Assembly (NCBI GenBank): GCA_001275005.1
Contig: JWZX01002872.1
Span: forward strand, 1 to 29,331
DNA length: 29,331 nucleotides
From: Chrysochromulina tobinii
Taxonomy: Eukaryota > Haptophyta > Prymnesiales > Chrysochromulinaceae
Direction of reading: 5' to 3'
Shown in pieces: positions 1 to 10,638 of this stretch (within the stretch, counting starts at the first letter, position 1; every line of letters starts with the position of its first letter). The notes beneath the pieces were generated by a model that did not search any database, was not told the origin of the DNA, and saw only the letters and a program-made list of their open reading frames with translations. A program made the position numbers and the translations under genes.

Positions 1-170
1 AGCGTGGACGGGTCCCACGCTGCGTATACGCGGCCCTTCCTGCGTATACGCGGCCCATCGTGCGTTTACGCGGCCCATCGTGCGTAAAAGCAGGGGGGTG
101 CGTGAATGCGCACCCAGGTGTGTATACGCGAGAAAGTGCGTTTACGCGAACGCTGGGTGCGTATACGTCG
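1..170. repeat. Minisatellite array A, about 20-bp units around palindrome GCGTATACGC
   Basis: Units of about 20 bp follow each other from the window edge. Each has a core GCGTATACGC, its own reverse complement, or a near variant such as GCGTTTACGC or GCGTAAAAGC, plus a spacer like GGCCCATCGT. Perfect cores lie at 22-31 and 42-51, and a GCGTTTACGC variant at 62-71. Units become irregular after about 90. The array continues off the left edge, so its true length is unknown. The same core forms array B at 895-1195. Confidence 0.85.
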
Positions 171-180
171 TCGCGCGTGC

Positions 181-372
181 GGTCGGAGCGCACGGCGAGA
201 GGATGAGGAGGTCTAGGGCCTGCTTGAATCCTAAAAACACACCTACCGTACGTTACTGAAACGAACACCGGACTGTGAACTACGTGACGCGTTCGGACGC
301 CCCCCCTCTGACCGACGTGGGACGGAAGGGCAGACTAGTTCCCGAAGCGGCATGAGTTTGAGTAACAGTAGG
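181..372 (-). other. Possible 3' remnant of the copia element, with a polypurine-like tract
   Basis: This stretch lies directly 3' of the retrotransposon stop codon, where a copia element would have its polypurine tract and 3' LTR. On the minus strand a purine run AGAGGGGGGG occupies 309-300 and could be the polypurine tract. I cannot find LTR ends or a second LTR copy, because array A begins about 200 bp further on. The LTR is therefore lost, interrupted or too diverged to see. Confidence 0.3.
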
Positions 373-900
373 TCACAGCTCGTTCATAATAGTTTTTCGG
401 AAGGCGTGGAACTGGTTGGCGGACTTCATCGGCTTCGTGAAGAAGTCGGCGATGTTGTCCGCGGTGCGCACGAAGGGCACTTCGATCTCGAAGGATTCGA
501 CCATGTCGCGGATGAAGAAGTGCCGTCGTTGGACGTGCTTCATGCGATCATGGTGCTCTGGGTTGTAAGAGACGTCACGCGCGCTCTGGGAGTCGGTGGC
601 GAGCGTTGAAGGACCGGGTTCGGGCTCACCAAGGCCGCGAATGAGCTTGCGCAGGTAGACCACGTCCTTGGCGGCCTCGGAGAGGGCGATGATCTCGGCC
701 TCACAGGAAGACAGCGCGATGGACTTTTGCTTGCGCGAGCCCCAGGACAGCGCAGCCGATTGCCACAGCACTACCCAGCCAGACGTCGAGGCCGCCGTCT
801 CCCACGATGCGTCGGAGAAGCCCGAAAGGCGCATCTGCTCGCGTGTGTACGTAAGGCCAGCCGAAGGCAAGCGCGCGAGGTACGAGAGGATAAAGTGTGT
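373..900 (-). pseudogene. Ty1/copia retrotransposon Pol fragment: RNase H domain and C-terminus
   Basis: The minus strand encodes the last ~175 residues of a copia-type Pol polyprotein. Visible RNase H landmarks are GFSDASW (first catalytic Asp), STSGW, LSWGSRKQ, ALSSCEAEIIALSEA (catalytic Glu), TDSQSA (Asp), H-x2-R-x-KH-x6-FIR and the terminal ADNIADFFTKP, which is characteristic of Ty1/copia. The stop is TGA at 373-375, so the 3' end is natural. Upstream the frame reads FILSYLARL, matching the copia segment that normally precedes RNase H, then meets an in-frame TAG at 901-903 inside the first unit of array B. Reverse transcriptase, integrase and gag are absent from the window. It is a 5'-truncated, presumably immobile fragment; the remaining domain itself is intact. 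Confidence 0.85.
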
Positions 901-1195
901 CTACGCACCCGGGTGCGTATACGCGAGATAGTGCGTTTACGCGAGCGGGGGGTGCGTATACGCTGCGGGTGCGTATACGCACCAGGGTGCGTATACGCGG
1001 GTTGGTGTGTATACGCGAGCGCTGGGTGCATTTACGCAGCGGGTGCGTACACGCACCCGGGTGCGTATACGCGGCTAGGTGCGTTTACGCGAGCGGTAGT
1101 ACGTATACACAGCGGGTGCGTATACGTACCCCCTCGCGTATACACAGGTTTCTGCGTATACGCACCCCCGACCGCGTAAACGCAGGAAACGACAA
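895..1195. repeat. Minisatellite array B, same GCGTATACGC family as array A
   Basis: About fifteen units spaced roughly 18-22 bp carry GCGTATACGC or variants (GCGTTTACGC, GCGTACACGC, GTGTATACGC, GCGTAAACGC), with spacers such as GAGCGGGGG or ACCAGG. Variants change mainly the central TATA while the GCG...CGC arms stay, so arm complementarity is largely kept. The array starts exactly where homology to the copia fragment ends. Apparent reading frames through it, rich in VYAPGCVYA or YTHPGAYTH, come from the repeat and are not genes. Confidence 0.88.
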
Positions 1196-3693
1196 ACCGT
1201 AGTGCACCATAGGGTAACTACGCTACCTGAGTAGTGAAACCCTCCCCCAAGTAACCCAAGGTCAAAATCTTGCGCCGTCACGCGCCCTTTGGGCCCGACG
1301 AGTATATTAACGCGGAACGGATACCAAATTCGGCACAGTCCTCCGTCGCTCCGTGCGATTAGCCAGTGTTACCAGTGAGCCTTCGCTCCCCCCGCCGCCG
1401 GCTACCCGAACCCCCACGAATATAAGTATCGCTCCGCACCGTAAAGGGAACTCTTACTAATAAGTATGACGAAGAAGCAACTCGTCACTAGTAGAGGGTC
1501 GGAAACGAGACTTATAAGGGTTTGGGTCTGGGGTTCCCCCAGCACACCTTACACGACCTCATATGAGACATGTGTTAGAAGTCACACAGACAAACATTCA
1601 CATTCGACATTCACACACACACATTCACACGTGAGCCCGTGTTTCCGTGCTGTGTCCCGTGTGTGTCCCGGCTCCCCGGGACGTGTCTTTTTACCGGTAC
1701 TTCTCGTGTGTGTCCCGCGCGTGTGTCCCGGCTCCCCCGGGTGTTTTTTTACCGGTACTTTCTTTACAGTACTACATGTACTCGTGTACAGAACTCCCCC
1801 TCCCACAACTGGCCCCTAAACACGTGGCCTAAGTGGCTCCCCCCTCCGGGAGCTGGGCCTTGGCGCTTGGGTGATTGCCCCTTGGAGGGGAGAGCGTGAA
1901 TTGGTCCCTGTCTCGAATCCGGCTTTACATGTATGCCGGGTCGTTGACATGCGCGAGGACGGACGGACGCTGCGTCTCTTCAGGGGGGGGCGGCGTTTAT
2001 ACATGTACAGGATACTTGAACATCCACTCGCCGCCCCTCGGCTCGCCCACATTTTTTGCGGGTTCACCGCCCACGTCGGCGGGCGCACTCCCTCCCGAGT
2101 TCATAATTGGGTCTCGCCGCACACTTTCTCTCTTTATGGCTGTTTCTCAGCTCTCCATCTGCATGTGATGTTCTATCTTGGGGGTTCGGTATTCCTGTTC
2201 ACTGCCTCGCTGTTTACGTGTCTACACTGTGAATTTAAAACAGGACCACACAGTACAGCGGCGCTCATGCGGGCGCGTCCCCGGGGGGGGGCGCGCTTAC
2301 ATGTGACTACTGGCAACAGGCCAGCAAGCGGGGCGCCGCTGTAAGGAGGTGAGATTTCCTGGATTTCGCCCAACGGTGGCCTAACAGTGGCCCAGATGGC
2401 GACGGGGAGCGCCGCGCCGATCACTGAGCCGAGCGAGATGTACATGTAAAGCGAGATGAGGCGCAGTTGGTGCGTAATATGTGGGACTGACTCACGGTGC
2501 CGAGGTCGGCAGTGACTGCCGACAGTGTCCCCCGACAGCCGCTCTGTCGTTTTACTATTTCTCGAACCCCCCCATTCCGCTTGTCGTTTCACCTGTGTGT
2601 GTCGCGTTGTACCGGTGTGTTCCCTGTGGGATCTTTCGCGCGGAGCGTGATTCCTCGGAGTGGTCACACGCACAAGGTGCGCGTGTAGTGTTGCGCGGGT
2701 TTGTCGTCTTACCCCTCTTTGCTCAAGGACAACACTATGTCTTCTATCTCTCCTTCACCACAGGGGGAGGTGGGTCAGTCTCACTCATCACGTAGACGGG
2801 ACTTAGACGCAGGTCGCTGTTCACGCTGGCACTCGCTCTGCGATCAGTGTGCGATGACTGAAATCTCATATCCGCTGACTCAACAGTATGAATCTCTGTT
2901 GACTGTTCAGGCTTAGTTGAGCAGGCTTCAGGCGTTCAGCATTGGCTTCAGGCCCTTCAGCGCAAATTGCGGGCCTCGTCGGCCCCCGTCCCGGCGCGTC
3001 CGCCCGGCCGGGCGGCGGCGCGGCCACGCGCGCGCGCCTCCCACGCTTACAGCGCGACAGGCGGCCGGGCACACGCTGACACGACGCCTCGACCGGACGG
3101 CTACACCGGGGGACATGTAAATGGGTCCGCATGCACATCGCCTCTCCGCGCCTCCGCGGCTGTGACCTGTGACGCCCGTTGGGGCCCGCCGTTCGAAGAT
3201 TCATGATTAAAGACGCATTTAGTGAAAACACCGTGCCTGTGACTTCCGACTTCGCTTCCGTTTGCGGATCGGCCGCTGTGCGTGGGCATGCTGTTCACAA
3301 AAGACAAACCGCCGCGCCAACGGGGCACACCGGCGCGCGCGCCGCGCGGGTCTCCCGGGCCCGGTACGGCATCTCGAGCCGTGTAGAACGCCACCCAACA
3401 TGAGCATCATACGCCGGACCACGCACACGGAAAACAAGAACCGCGACGCGGCGCCACAGGCCACAGCATGACACCACTGCCACCGGATACGCGGCGGACG
3501 CGTCGCGTCGCGCGCGCGCGCACCGAAAACACCCCCGCGACGGCACGCTCTACATGCCGAGCGCTACCCCCGCACAGACCCACAATGCCACGGAGGAAAC
3601 CGCGACCACTACAACGAGATTCTCCCGTGCATGCTGCACCAAGCACGCCGCCACACCAAGCCGCTGCCTCCGAGGGCATCGTCGTCGCGCCTC
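1196..3693. other. Gene-poor spacer between the copia remnant and HEATR5
   Basis: I find no reading frame with recognisable protein character, no tRNA and no rRNA. The stretch contains CA-rich simple sequence at 1590-1630, a two-copy repeat at 1661-1762, scattered TACATGTA-like octamers (near 1773, 1925, 2001 and 2441) and a GC-rich, CG-alternating stretch at 2985-3060. Short open frames on both strands are GC-driven and disagree with one another. The part next to 3694 should hold the 3' untranslated region of HEATR5, but I see no clear polyadenylation signal. Confidence 0.6.
1661..1762. repeat. Two-copy imperfect tandem repeat, period about 60 bp
   Basis: Copy 1 (1661-1705) and copy 2 (1721-1762) share GTGTGTCCCGGCTCCCC, then a T-rich run, then TTTACCGGTACTT. 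They differ by a few substitutions and by the length of the T run. No coding function is visible. Confidence 0.75.
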
Positions 3694-6227
3694 TTACTTC
3701 TTGCCAAAGGCGGAGAAGTCCATCTTAAGCGCAATCTTGGGGGCGGCACCTGGGGTATTGAGCGCGCCGCCGCTGGCGCCCCTGGAAAGGCCCGGCGTCG
3801 ATGGCGCCGTCGGTGCGGCCGCGGCCTCGCGCGCCGCCGTCTCCATGCGCGTGCGCGTCTCGGCCGAGAAATTGGCCGCCGCCGTCCGGAATTCGTTTGG
3901 CGAGCGCTTGGCGAGCGCCGTGATCGACGAATGGGCGAGCGTCGCAAGCTCTTTGGCCTTGGGGCTTGCCGGCCCGTCGACCGACACGTGCAAGCAGCCG
4001 ATGAGCAGCGGCAGCGTGAGGGAGAGCATCATCTCCAGCGAGGCCGGCGGCGCGACCACACACGACGTGAGGAGCAGTTTGACCGCCCCCAGCTTGTCCG
4101 CGCTCTCGAGCTGCTTCGAGCGGTGCACGAGCGTCGCCACCTCGGGAAGCATGGCGCGCAGGTGGGCCAGCGTGGCCGGCAGCGGCATGCCGGTGCCTGA
4201 GGTGGCCGCGGCCGCGGCGCCACGTGTCAGCTCGGCTTGCAGGGCGCTGAGCGCTGCCCCTTGCTCCGCCACGTTCCCCGCGAGCAGCGTCGCAAGGGCC
4301 GAGTGCAATGAGGCCATCGTGCGCGCGCAGCCGCCGTCCTCGACCGGCAGCAGCGCCGCGCCTGCAAGCGCGCAGTGCAGCAGCGGCAGTCGCGCCGCGG
4401 CAGGCGTGGCGGCGGCGAGCATGAGCGCCGTCTCGGTCGCCGAACGCGCCACCACCAGCGCAGCCGGCCCTGCCGGCGCGGGCGCGTGCGCCGGCGGCAG
4501 CTGCGCGAGGAGCCCCTTGACGGCGTCGACAGCAGGCTCGGAGAGCGCGTCGACGCGCCCGGCAGCAGCCACATGCGCAAGGCGCAGCGCGAGCAGCAGC
4601 GGAGCGGGCAGCCAAGGCAGAGCCGCTGCCGGCTCACCGAGAGCCTTAGGGAGTGCGGCGAGGGCCTTGAGGCTCGTGAGCACTAGGGGCAACGCCTCGG
4701 CTGTCGGCACGGCCGGTACGCCCGGCGGTGCGCTCATGGCCTGAAGCTGTGGGTACACGCGCAGCAGCGGCGCCGCAACGAGGCTGCTCAGCCGAGGCAG
4801 CAGCGCAGCGGCCACGTCGCCGCCAGCACGGCAGTAGGGGGCGGCGCTCACACACAGGTCAGCGGCCACCTGACTCGCGGCAAGCAACACGGCCAAGGTC
4901 ACGTGCGGCGCGCCGATGACGGCACGCAGCAGCTCGACGAGCCGCAGGAAGCCGAGCGCGGGCAGCGCGGCGCTCGGCGCTGCGGCGTCGGGCGCGGGCA
5001 GCAGCGGCGGGATCGCCTGTAAGCAGAGTAGCACCTCGGCGAATGCCTCGTCGAGGGCCTCGGGCTGCACGTCATCGCCTCGCATCGCCGCATACGCATG
5101 CAGCCGGTGCGAGCACAGGCCGATCAGAAGCTGCATGTCTTCGATTAGCGGGCGCGTCTTGATGGGCATCGGCTCGACGGCCCCGGCCTCCTCAGTGGCG
5201 GCCGCGGGCGCCTCGTGCGCGATCTGGACCGCCTGCTCACGCCCTAATGGCCAGACCGCCGTGCGCGCGCTCGCCACCACGGCGCCGAGCACCGTCAGCC
5301 ACGCGCCATGCAGCTGTTCGTGCGCGGCGCGCGCCATCGCGGGCACGTACAGGTACGGCCGGTACAGGCGGCGCGACGCCTTGGGCGCCGTGTCGAGCAG
5401 GCTGAAGTCGCGCAGGAGCGCGAGCCACGCATCCCGCAGCCCGCCGAGCGCGGGCGCGAGCTGCTTCGTCAGTTCCATGTGCTCGGCAGGGCGCGCCGCG
5501 CACGCGTGCCACACCTGCGCGGCCCCGTGCAGCGCCGCCACGCGCACCATGGTTGCGGCGCGCTCCGAGTACTCTGGGAAGTTGAGTGCCATGATGGCCT
5601 TGGGCTCGGCCGCATTGGTCAGCAGCGCGAGCAGCTTCCGCACGGCCGCTGGGTCCACCTGATGTCCACGAGCGCTCGTGCCGAGGGCGAGAAGGAAGCG
5701 CGCGGTGGCCGCGCAGCCGATGGCCATCAGGTCGGGCTGCGCCTCGGGAGCGAAGCACGGGCGCAGCGCGGCGGAGATCTGCGCAGAGTAGAGCTCGAGG
5801 ATGATGTGCCCCTCGTAGTCAGGATCGCCGGCGGTCGCAAACTTGTCGGCGAGGTCGAGCACGATGGCGACCCCGGCTGGCCTCATCGCCTCGACTGGGA
5901 AGGCGGCGGCCGTGAAGGCGACTGAGACGAGCTCCGCTAGCCGGCCGCATAGGCAGTCGGCCGTCTCGCCGGCCTCCTTCTTCGCGCGCTCGAGGTACAA
6001 GTCAAAGTGCGCCGGCTGCTCGAGCACCGCGAGCAGCCGACGCACGCACTCGACGGCAACGAGTCGAGTCTGCCAGCGCAGCGCCACGTGCTGCCACTTT
6101 TTAGCCTCCTCAGCCTCCATCTCGAGCTCCTTTTGGGCGCGGCGCGCCGCCTCTCCCTCTTCAGTCGAGTCGCCCGAGGGTAAGCCCGACGCGCCCTCGC
6201 CGCCGCCCTCTTCGCCCGTCGCCCTCG

Positions 6228-6258
<31 letters not shown>

Positions 6259-9200
6259 GCGGCTCATCGCCCTTGTCCTTCTCCTTTTTGATCTCGAGCG
6301 CGACGCCTCGCAGCTGCTTGACCCAAAACGAGGGCTCACGGTCCGCCGTGGTGTCCAGCGACTCGAGCAGCAGCACCTTGGCCTCCTCGAGCGCCTCCTC
6401 ACTCTCCTCGAAGTCGAGGAGCTCAAAGATCGCCTTCACGAGCTTCTCGCGTGCGCCGCTCGCGCCCTTGTCGAGCGCCGTACTGGGCGCGCCGCCGCTC
6501 GCCGCCTCGGTCGCGCTCAGCACGGCGCGCTGGGCCGCGATGGCCGCGCGTCGGAGCGCGAGCGTGTGCGAGCGCAGTGCGCCCAGTACGGCGCCCGGCA
6601 GCTCGAGCCTGTGCGAGACGGTCGCGTGTTGCGGCAGCAGCGCGGGCGGCAGCGCGAGCGTCGCACACGCGTACGAGAGCCACTCCGCCTGCAGGAGCGT
6701 CGACGTCGATGCCAGATGGCACGCGGCCGCGTGTACCACGCCGCAGCGACGCACCACGGTGGCGAGCTGCTCCGCATGCTTGCCGCCGGCCGCCGCCGCC
6801 GAGGGCACCGCCTGGTCGGATGTGAGCGTCGAGATGATCGCAGTGGACAGGCGTGCGATGGCGGCAGCCGTGTACGCATTTGGGGCGGGCTCCGCGAGGC
6901 ATAGCGACGTAGCGACTTTGAGGCAGGGTGAGCCGAGCGGACGGAAGTCAGCGTGCGGCACCTCGCCCCCCGCCACCGCCGTAGCCACCGAGGCGAGCGC
7001 ATGGGATGCCCACTCGGTGGTGAGAGGCGTGGCCGCATCAGAACTGGCCACCTCGGCGAGCAGCTGTACGACACGCTTGAGCGGCGCGGCGCCGCCCGCC
7101 TCGGCGCCCTGCGCGAACGCGGCGCGCGCGAGCCGACCGAGCGCGAGCGCGTAGCCCGAGCGTGCCTCCTCACGCCCCTTGGCGTCCATGAGCTTTGCCT
7201 GCGCGCCCGCGACGAACTTGGCGGCATAGGTCGGCCCGAGCAGTTCACACGTGAGCCCGACGCATTGGGCGGCCGCGCGGCGAACCGCCGGGTCGACGTC
7301 GGCAAGGCAGTGGCCGATCACAGCGTCGATCTTCTCAAGGTGCTTCGGGTCTGATGAAGGAGGCAAAACGGAGGCCATCAGAGGCCATCAGTGGCCATTA
7401 TCAGAGGCCTTCAGTGGCCATCAGAGGCCATCAGAGGCCATCAGAGGTCATCAGAGGCCATCAGAGGCCATCACAGAGGCCATCAGAGGCCATCAGAGGC
7501 CATCAGTGGCCATCAGAGGTCATCAGAGGCCATCAGAGGCCATCACAGAGGCCATCAGCGTACCGAGGGGCGTCTTGGACGGCCGATGCTTGAGCTTCGT
7601 CAATGAGCCGAGGAGCGCGGCCGACACATTGGCCAGCGGAGAGGCGTACGGAGATTTCTCCACGACGGCGGGGCCGCCGAAGAGGCCGCCACCGCCGGCG
7701 GCGGCCGCCGCCGCCTTGGCCGCATCCTTAGTCGCCTTGAGTGCGGCGGTATTCAGGTGGTCGAGCAGCTGCTGGCGCACATCGAACGATTGCAACCGGA
7801 AGACGGCGGCGAAGAGCGAGATGGAGGCGGCGAGCGCCACGTTCTCGTCGTCCGCACCCTCGCTGCCGAGCACGCCGAACTCGTCGCACGCCTCGCGGCA
7901 GCGCGCGGCCACGCCCTCGCGCAGCGGCTCGGGCGGCCGCTCATCCTCGGCGGAGGAGCCGAGGCACGCATCGGCGGGGTCGAGCAGCGCCGGCAGCGCC
8001 GTGCAGCTGGGCGCGAGCGTCGAGGAATGGTCGACAATGTCGGCCATCACGAGAGGCATCATCATACTGAGCACATCAGATCGCATCGCACTCGAGGGGA
8101 GCCGTTCGAAGAGCTCAGACAACTTGGCGCGGAAGCGCGTGAACGCCAGCCGAAACCCCTCGGACGCCTTGCCGAGCGACGCCTGCTGCTCACGAGGGGC
8201 GCACGTGGCGAGGAGCGCCGTGTTGGGCGGGAGCAGCGCGCTCACGATGTGCTTCATCATCGGCGCCGAGATGTTCTCTGGCGCGCGTGCGAGGAAGCTG
8301 TTGAGTGCGCCGAGGGCATGGGAGCGGCACTGGAGCGCCGTCGTGAGCATCTCAGCCTCCCCGCGCTTGCCCGTCAGCTCGACCGGCTTGCCCAGCACCC
8401 CTTTCCACAGCCCCAGAAGCTGGGTGAGCCGTTGCTTCGAGCTGAGCCACTCGAGGTCGAGGCGCATGAGGGCGCGCAGCAGCAGCCACGCGCTGTGCTG
8501 CGCCGGCTCCACGCCCTGCGCGCTGGCGAGTTCGGCCGCCAGCGCGATCGTCTGCGTCGTGAGGGCGTACGGCGCGCCGTGTGCTGTGTGAGGAATGGCG
8601 CACACTAGGGCCCCGGCCGCGAGGGCGTGCGCTACGAGCTTGTCACCGGTCTCGGCACCGCCCTTGGCGAGCTTCGCGTGCTCGGTGCGCACGCGGTTGA
8701 GCGTCGCGTTGAGCAGCCCGGTCAGCTGGGAGGGGAAGGCGACAGTGAGCGCCCACAGGCACGCACACGCGACCAGCCTCACCTGCCGAGCCGGGTGCTC
8801 GACCAGAATCATCAGTGAGCGCTCACCATGCAGCAGCGCATCGCGTGCGCCTGTGGCGACCTCGCGCAGCGTGAGCAGCAGCGTGCACGCCTCACTAAGG
8901 CACACGAGCACCGCGGGCTCCGCGGCCGCCTTGGCGGTGGCGGCCTCGGCGAGCAACTTGGCCATCGCGGACTGCGAACGCTCGGAGAGCAGGGCGCCCA
9001 ACCCGGCGCGCATGCAATGGGTCAGGCACTCGAACATTTGGCGCGAAGGGTTTGGCGATTCGAAGAGGAGCTGCAGACACTCGAGGAGATACATCTGCGG
9101 GGGCACAGGCGCGCGCCGACACCATCAAGGCCAGCGAGGGATGCGGGGGCGGCGAGAGGGCGGTGAAAGAGGGATGGGGCGCCGTGCTGGGCGCGTGGGA

Positions 9201-10638
9201 GAGGAGTGGTCCTCGGGGCCGAGTGTGGAGGAAGCTAGGGAGTATTCGGGTTTGCGTGCGTGCGTAGGGGTGCGTGGGTAAGCGTGCGTATGTGTGCGGG
9301 GGGATGGGGGGGGGAGTGCGATGTAGGGGTAATCAGTCGGGCGGGCGAGTGGGCGCCGTGGTGGGCGGGCGCATGTGCCCTAGCGGCGAGGGCAGGAGCG
9401 CCGTGGTGGGCGGGGAGGAGCGCCGTGGTGGGCGGGGGAGAGGAGCGCGTAGAGGCGAGTGCCAACGCTCGCGCGCGACACGGCGGCACACGCCCACCAC
9501 GGCGCCACACGCCCCGTGATCCGAGCAAGCCGACGCACCGCGTCACGCTCCCTGTCTGATTGCAATCAGATGCCATCAGTTTGCGATCAGATGCACTCAG
9601 TTGCACTCGACGCACCGCGTAACGCTCCCTGTCTGGTTTCCTGAGTTGCTGGCTGAAGGTGACGAACGAACGAGCGACGCCGAGCCGAAGCTCCTTGGTG
9701 ACCCCGGGGCGCCCAAAGGGCGAGAGCAGCAGCCCGACGACCGCCTCCATCGCCGTCGAGGGCGGCGGCCGGCGCTCGAAGACGCCCTTACCGAAACTGA
9801 TCCTCGGTTTGGGAGCGGGAGTGGTCGGCTTACCCTTGACGGCGGCGGGTGCGGCGCCTGTGAAAGGGTGGGCCATCGCGGCGATGGCGCTCAGCCCGAG
9901 GGCCTCCGCGGCCGACAGCCGCACCGCCGAGGACGGGTCGTCCAGGTGCTTGTGTCCGAGCGCCATGACCTCCTCGACCAGGGTGCTCGCCCAAAGCTGC
10001 TCCGAGTACGCACACAGTGAGGCGCAGCAGCCGAGGCACGCCTGGCGCAGCTCGACGGGCACGCCGCGCTCGCTGAGCACGGCCTTGATGTTCTTGAGCA
10101 CCTCCTGCTGCGTCGCGGGCGGGATGCCGCCAGAGCCCACCAGCGCCGACGCGAGCGCGGTGAGCGCCGCGGCGCGCAGCGGCATCTCGGGCAGTCGGAT
10201 GCTCTTGACGAGAAGCGCGATCGTGTCTTGGCAGAGCGCGACCATCGCGCTGCCGTGCGCCTGGCAGAGGTCGCCGAGGAGCGCGAAGAGCGCCACTTTG
10301 GACGCCATCGACGACGCGGGCGACTTCGAGCCCGCGTTGAGCCACTGCATCACCGTGCCGACCTGCGAGTACATGTTCGTGCGCGCACCACGGCCGTAGG
10401 CGTACACAAAGGTGGAGCAAATGAGACGGCGCAGCGGCGGCGCGGGGCCGAGCAGCAGCGCCGCCGTCAGGTGCTTCTCCAGATCCTTTTGAACTTCCTT
10501 GATGTCCGCGTCGTTGCCAAGCCGCACCAGCTGCTCAATGTCGTGCAGCAGCTCGAGCTGCGCCGCCTGCGAGTCGCCGCCCTTGGAGGACTGCACGACC
10601 GAACCGAAGGACTTCACCGCAGATTCCAGAGTGGTCAT
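3694..10638 (-). CDS. HEATR5: HEATR5/Laa1-like HEAT-repeat protein (clathrin adaptor-associated)
   Basis: Three exons are readable: 10638-9616 (ATG at 10636-10638), 9094-7564, and 7350-3694 (TAA at 3694-3696), giving about 2,070 residues, the usual size of animal HEATR5B. Introns are GT-AG: GCG|GTGCGT to CCCGCAG|ATG in phase 0, and CTCG|GTACGC to CATCAG|AC in phase 1. Recognition rests on colinear similarity to HEATR5: the ERYA-MYLLECLQLL join at intron 1, the QPAHFDL segment, GHIILELY...ISAALRP in the last third, and a C-terminal tail PKIALKMDF like the animal PTIKLKTSF end. HEATR5 proteins (Laa1 in yeast, SWEETIE in plants) are helical-repeat scaffolds that assist AP-1 and cargo traffic between trans-Golgi and endosomes. 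Codons are strongly GC-biased and Ala/Leu-rich. One oddity is an apparent +1 frame change in a GGC run (6229-6262). Family call is firm; exact function is inferred. Confidence 0.9.
6229..6262 (-). repeat. GCC/GGC triplet run at the HEATR5 reading-frame change
   Basis: On the coding strand this is an uninterrupted GGC run of about nine or ten units. Upstream the HEATR5 frame reads KEKDKGDEPR, then polyglycine, and would terminate near 6161. Downstream the conserved protein continues in the next frame (TGEEGGGEGASG and on to the AHFDL block). Skipping one nucleotide joins the two. No convincing GT-AG intron lies here. The run sits in a linker that is also acidic and low-complexity in animal homologues. 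Sequencing or assembly slippage is the simplest reading. Confidence 0.7.
7351..7563 (-). repeat. HEATR5 intron 2: almost wholly a 10-bp TGATGGCCTC tandem array
   Basis: In gene sense the 213-bp intron starts GTACGC and ends TTCATCAG. Nearly everything between is about 18 copies of TGATGGCCTC with point variants (TGATGACCTC, TGATGGCCAC) and occasional 2-bp insertions giving TGTGATGGCC. A block containing the rare GACCTC variant recurs 72 bp away (7445 and 7517), so part of the array was duplicated as a unit. The splice junctions restore a clean phase-1 frame, SKTPL|DPKHLEK. Confidence 0.88.
9095..9615 (-). other. HEATR5 intron 1 (521 bp)
   Basis: Donor GCG|GTGCGT and acceptor CCCCCGCAG|ATGTAT join ERYA to MYLLE in phase 0, matching the continuous HEATR5 alignment. 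The 5' part holds TGATCGCA, TGATGGCATC and TGATTGCAATC units in gene sense. The middle carries three direct copies of a GCGCCGTGGTGGGCGG motif (plus-strand 9353-9368, 9398-9413, 9420-9435) and an inverted relative at 9491-9506. The part near the acceptor is C/T-rich in gene sense, as expected before a 3' splice site. Confidence 0.82.
9531..9635 (-). repeat. 28-bp direct repeat that duplicates the HEATR5 intron 1 donor
   Basis: Copies lie at 9531-9558 and 9608-9635 and differ at one base. In gene sense each contains GAGCG[T/G]ACGCGGTGCGTCG, including the GCG|GTGCGT donor. The 49 bp between them is the TGAT-type repeat segment. The proximal copy (9608-9635) supplies the donor that keeps the frame. 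Confidence 0.85.

Noticed and set aside
701-1281. Several short frames rich in VYAPGCVYA or YTHPGAYTH
   Set aside because: They are translations of the GCGTATACGC array and change frame freely; there is no start context or homology.
1895-1935. Possible tRNA T-arm (CTCGAATCC)
   Set aside because: The flanking bases do not form a T stem and no acceptor stem or anticodon arm could be found.
1770-2450. Recurring TACATGTA octamers
   Set aside because: They are palindromic and repeated, but spacing is irregular and nothing links them to a gene start; too weak to call a regulatory element.
2985-3060. CG-alternating, GC-rich stretch that could form Z-DNA or a CpG-island-like element
   Set aside because: Composition alone; the whole region is GC-rich and no promoter or gene start is nearby.
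3554-4744. Long plus-strand open frame (396 residues) opposite HEATR5
   Set aside because: It is Ala/Ser-rich and antisense to the conserved 3' end of HEATR5; open antisense frames are expected at this GC content.
7251-8591. Plus-strand frame encoding RGHQRPSEAI repeats
   Set aside because: It is the antisense translation of the HEATR5 intron 2 array joined to antisense exon sequence.
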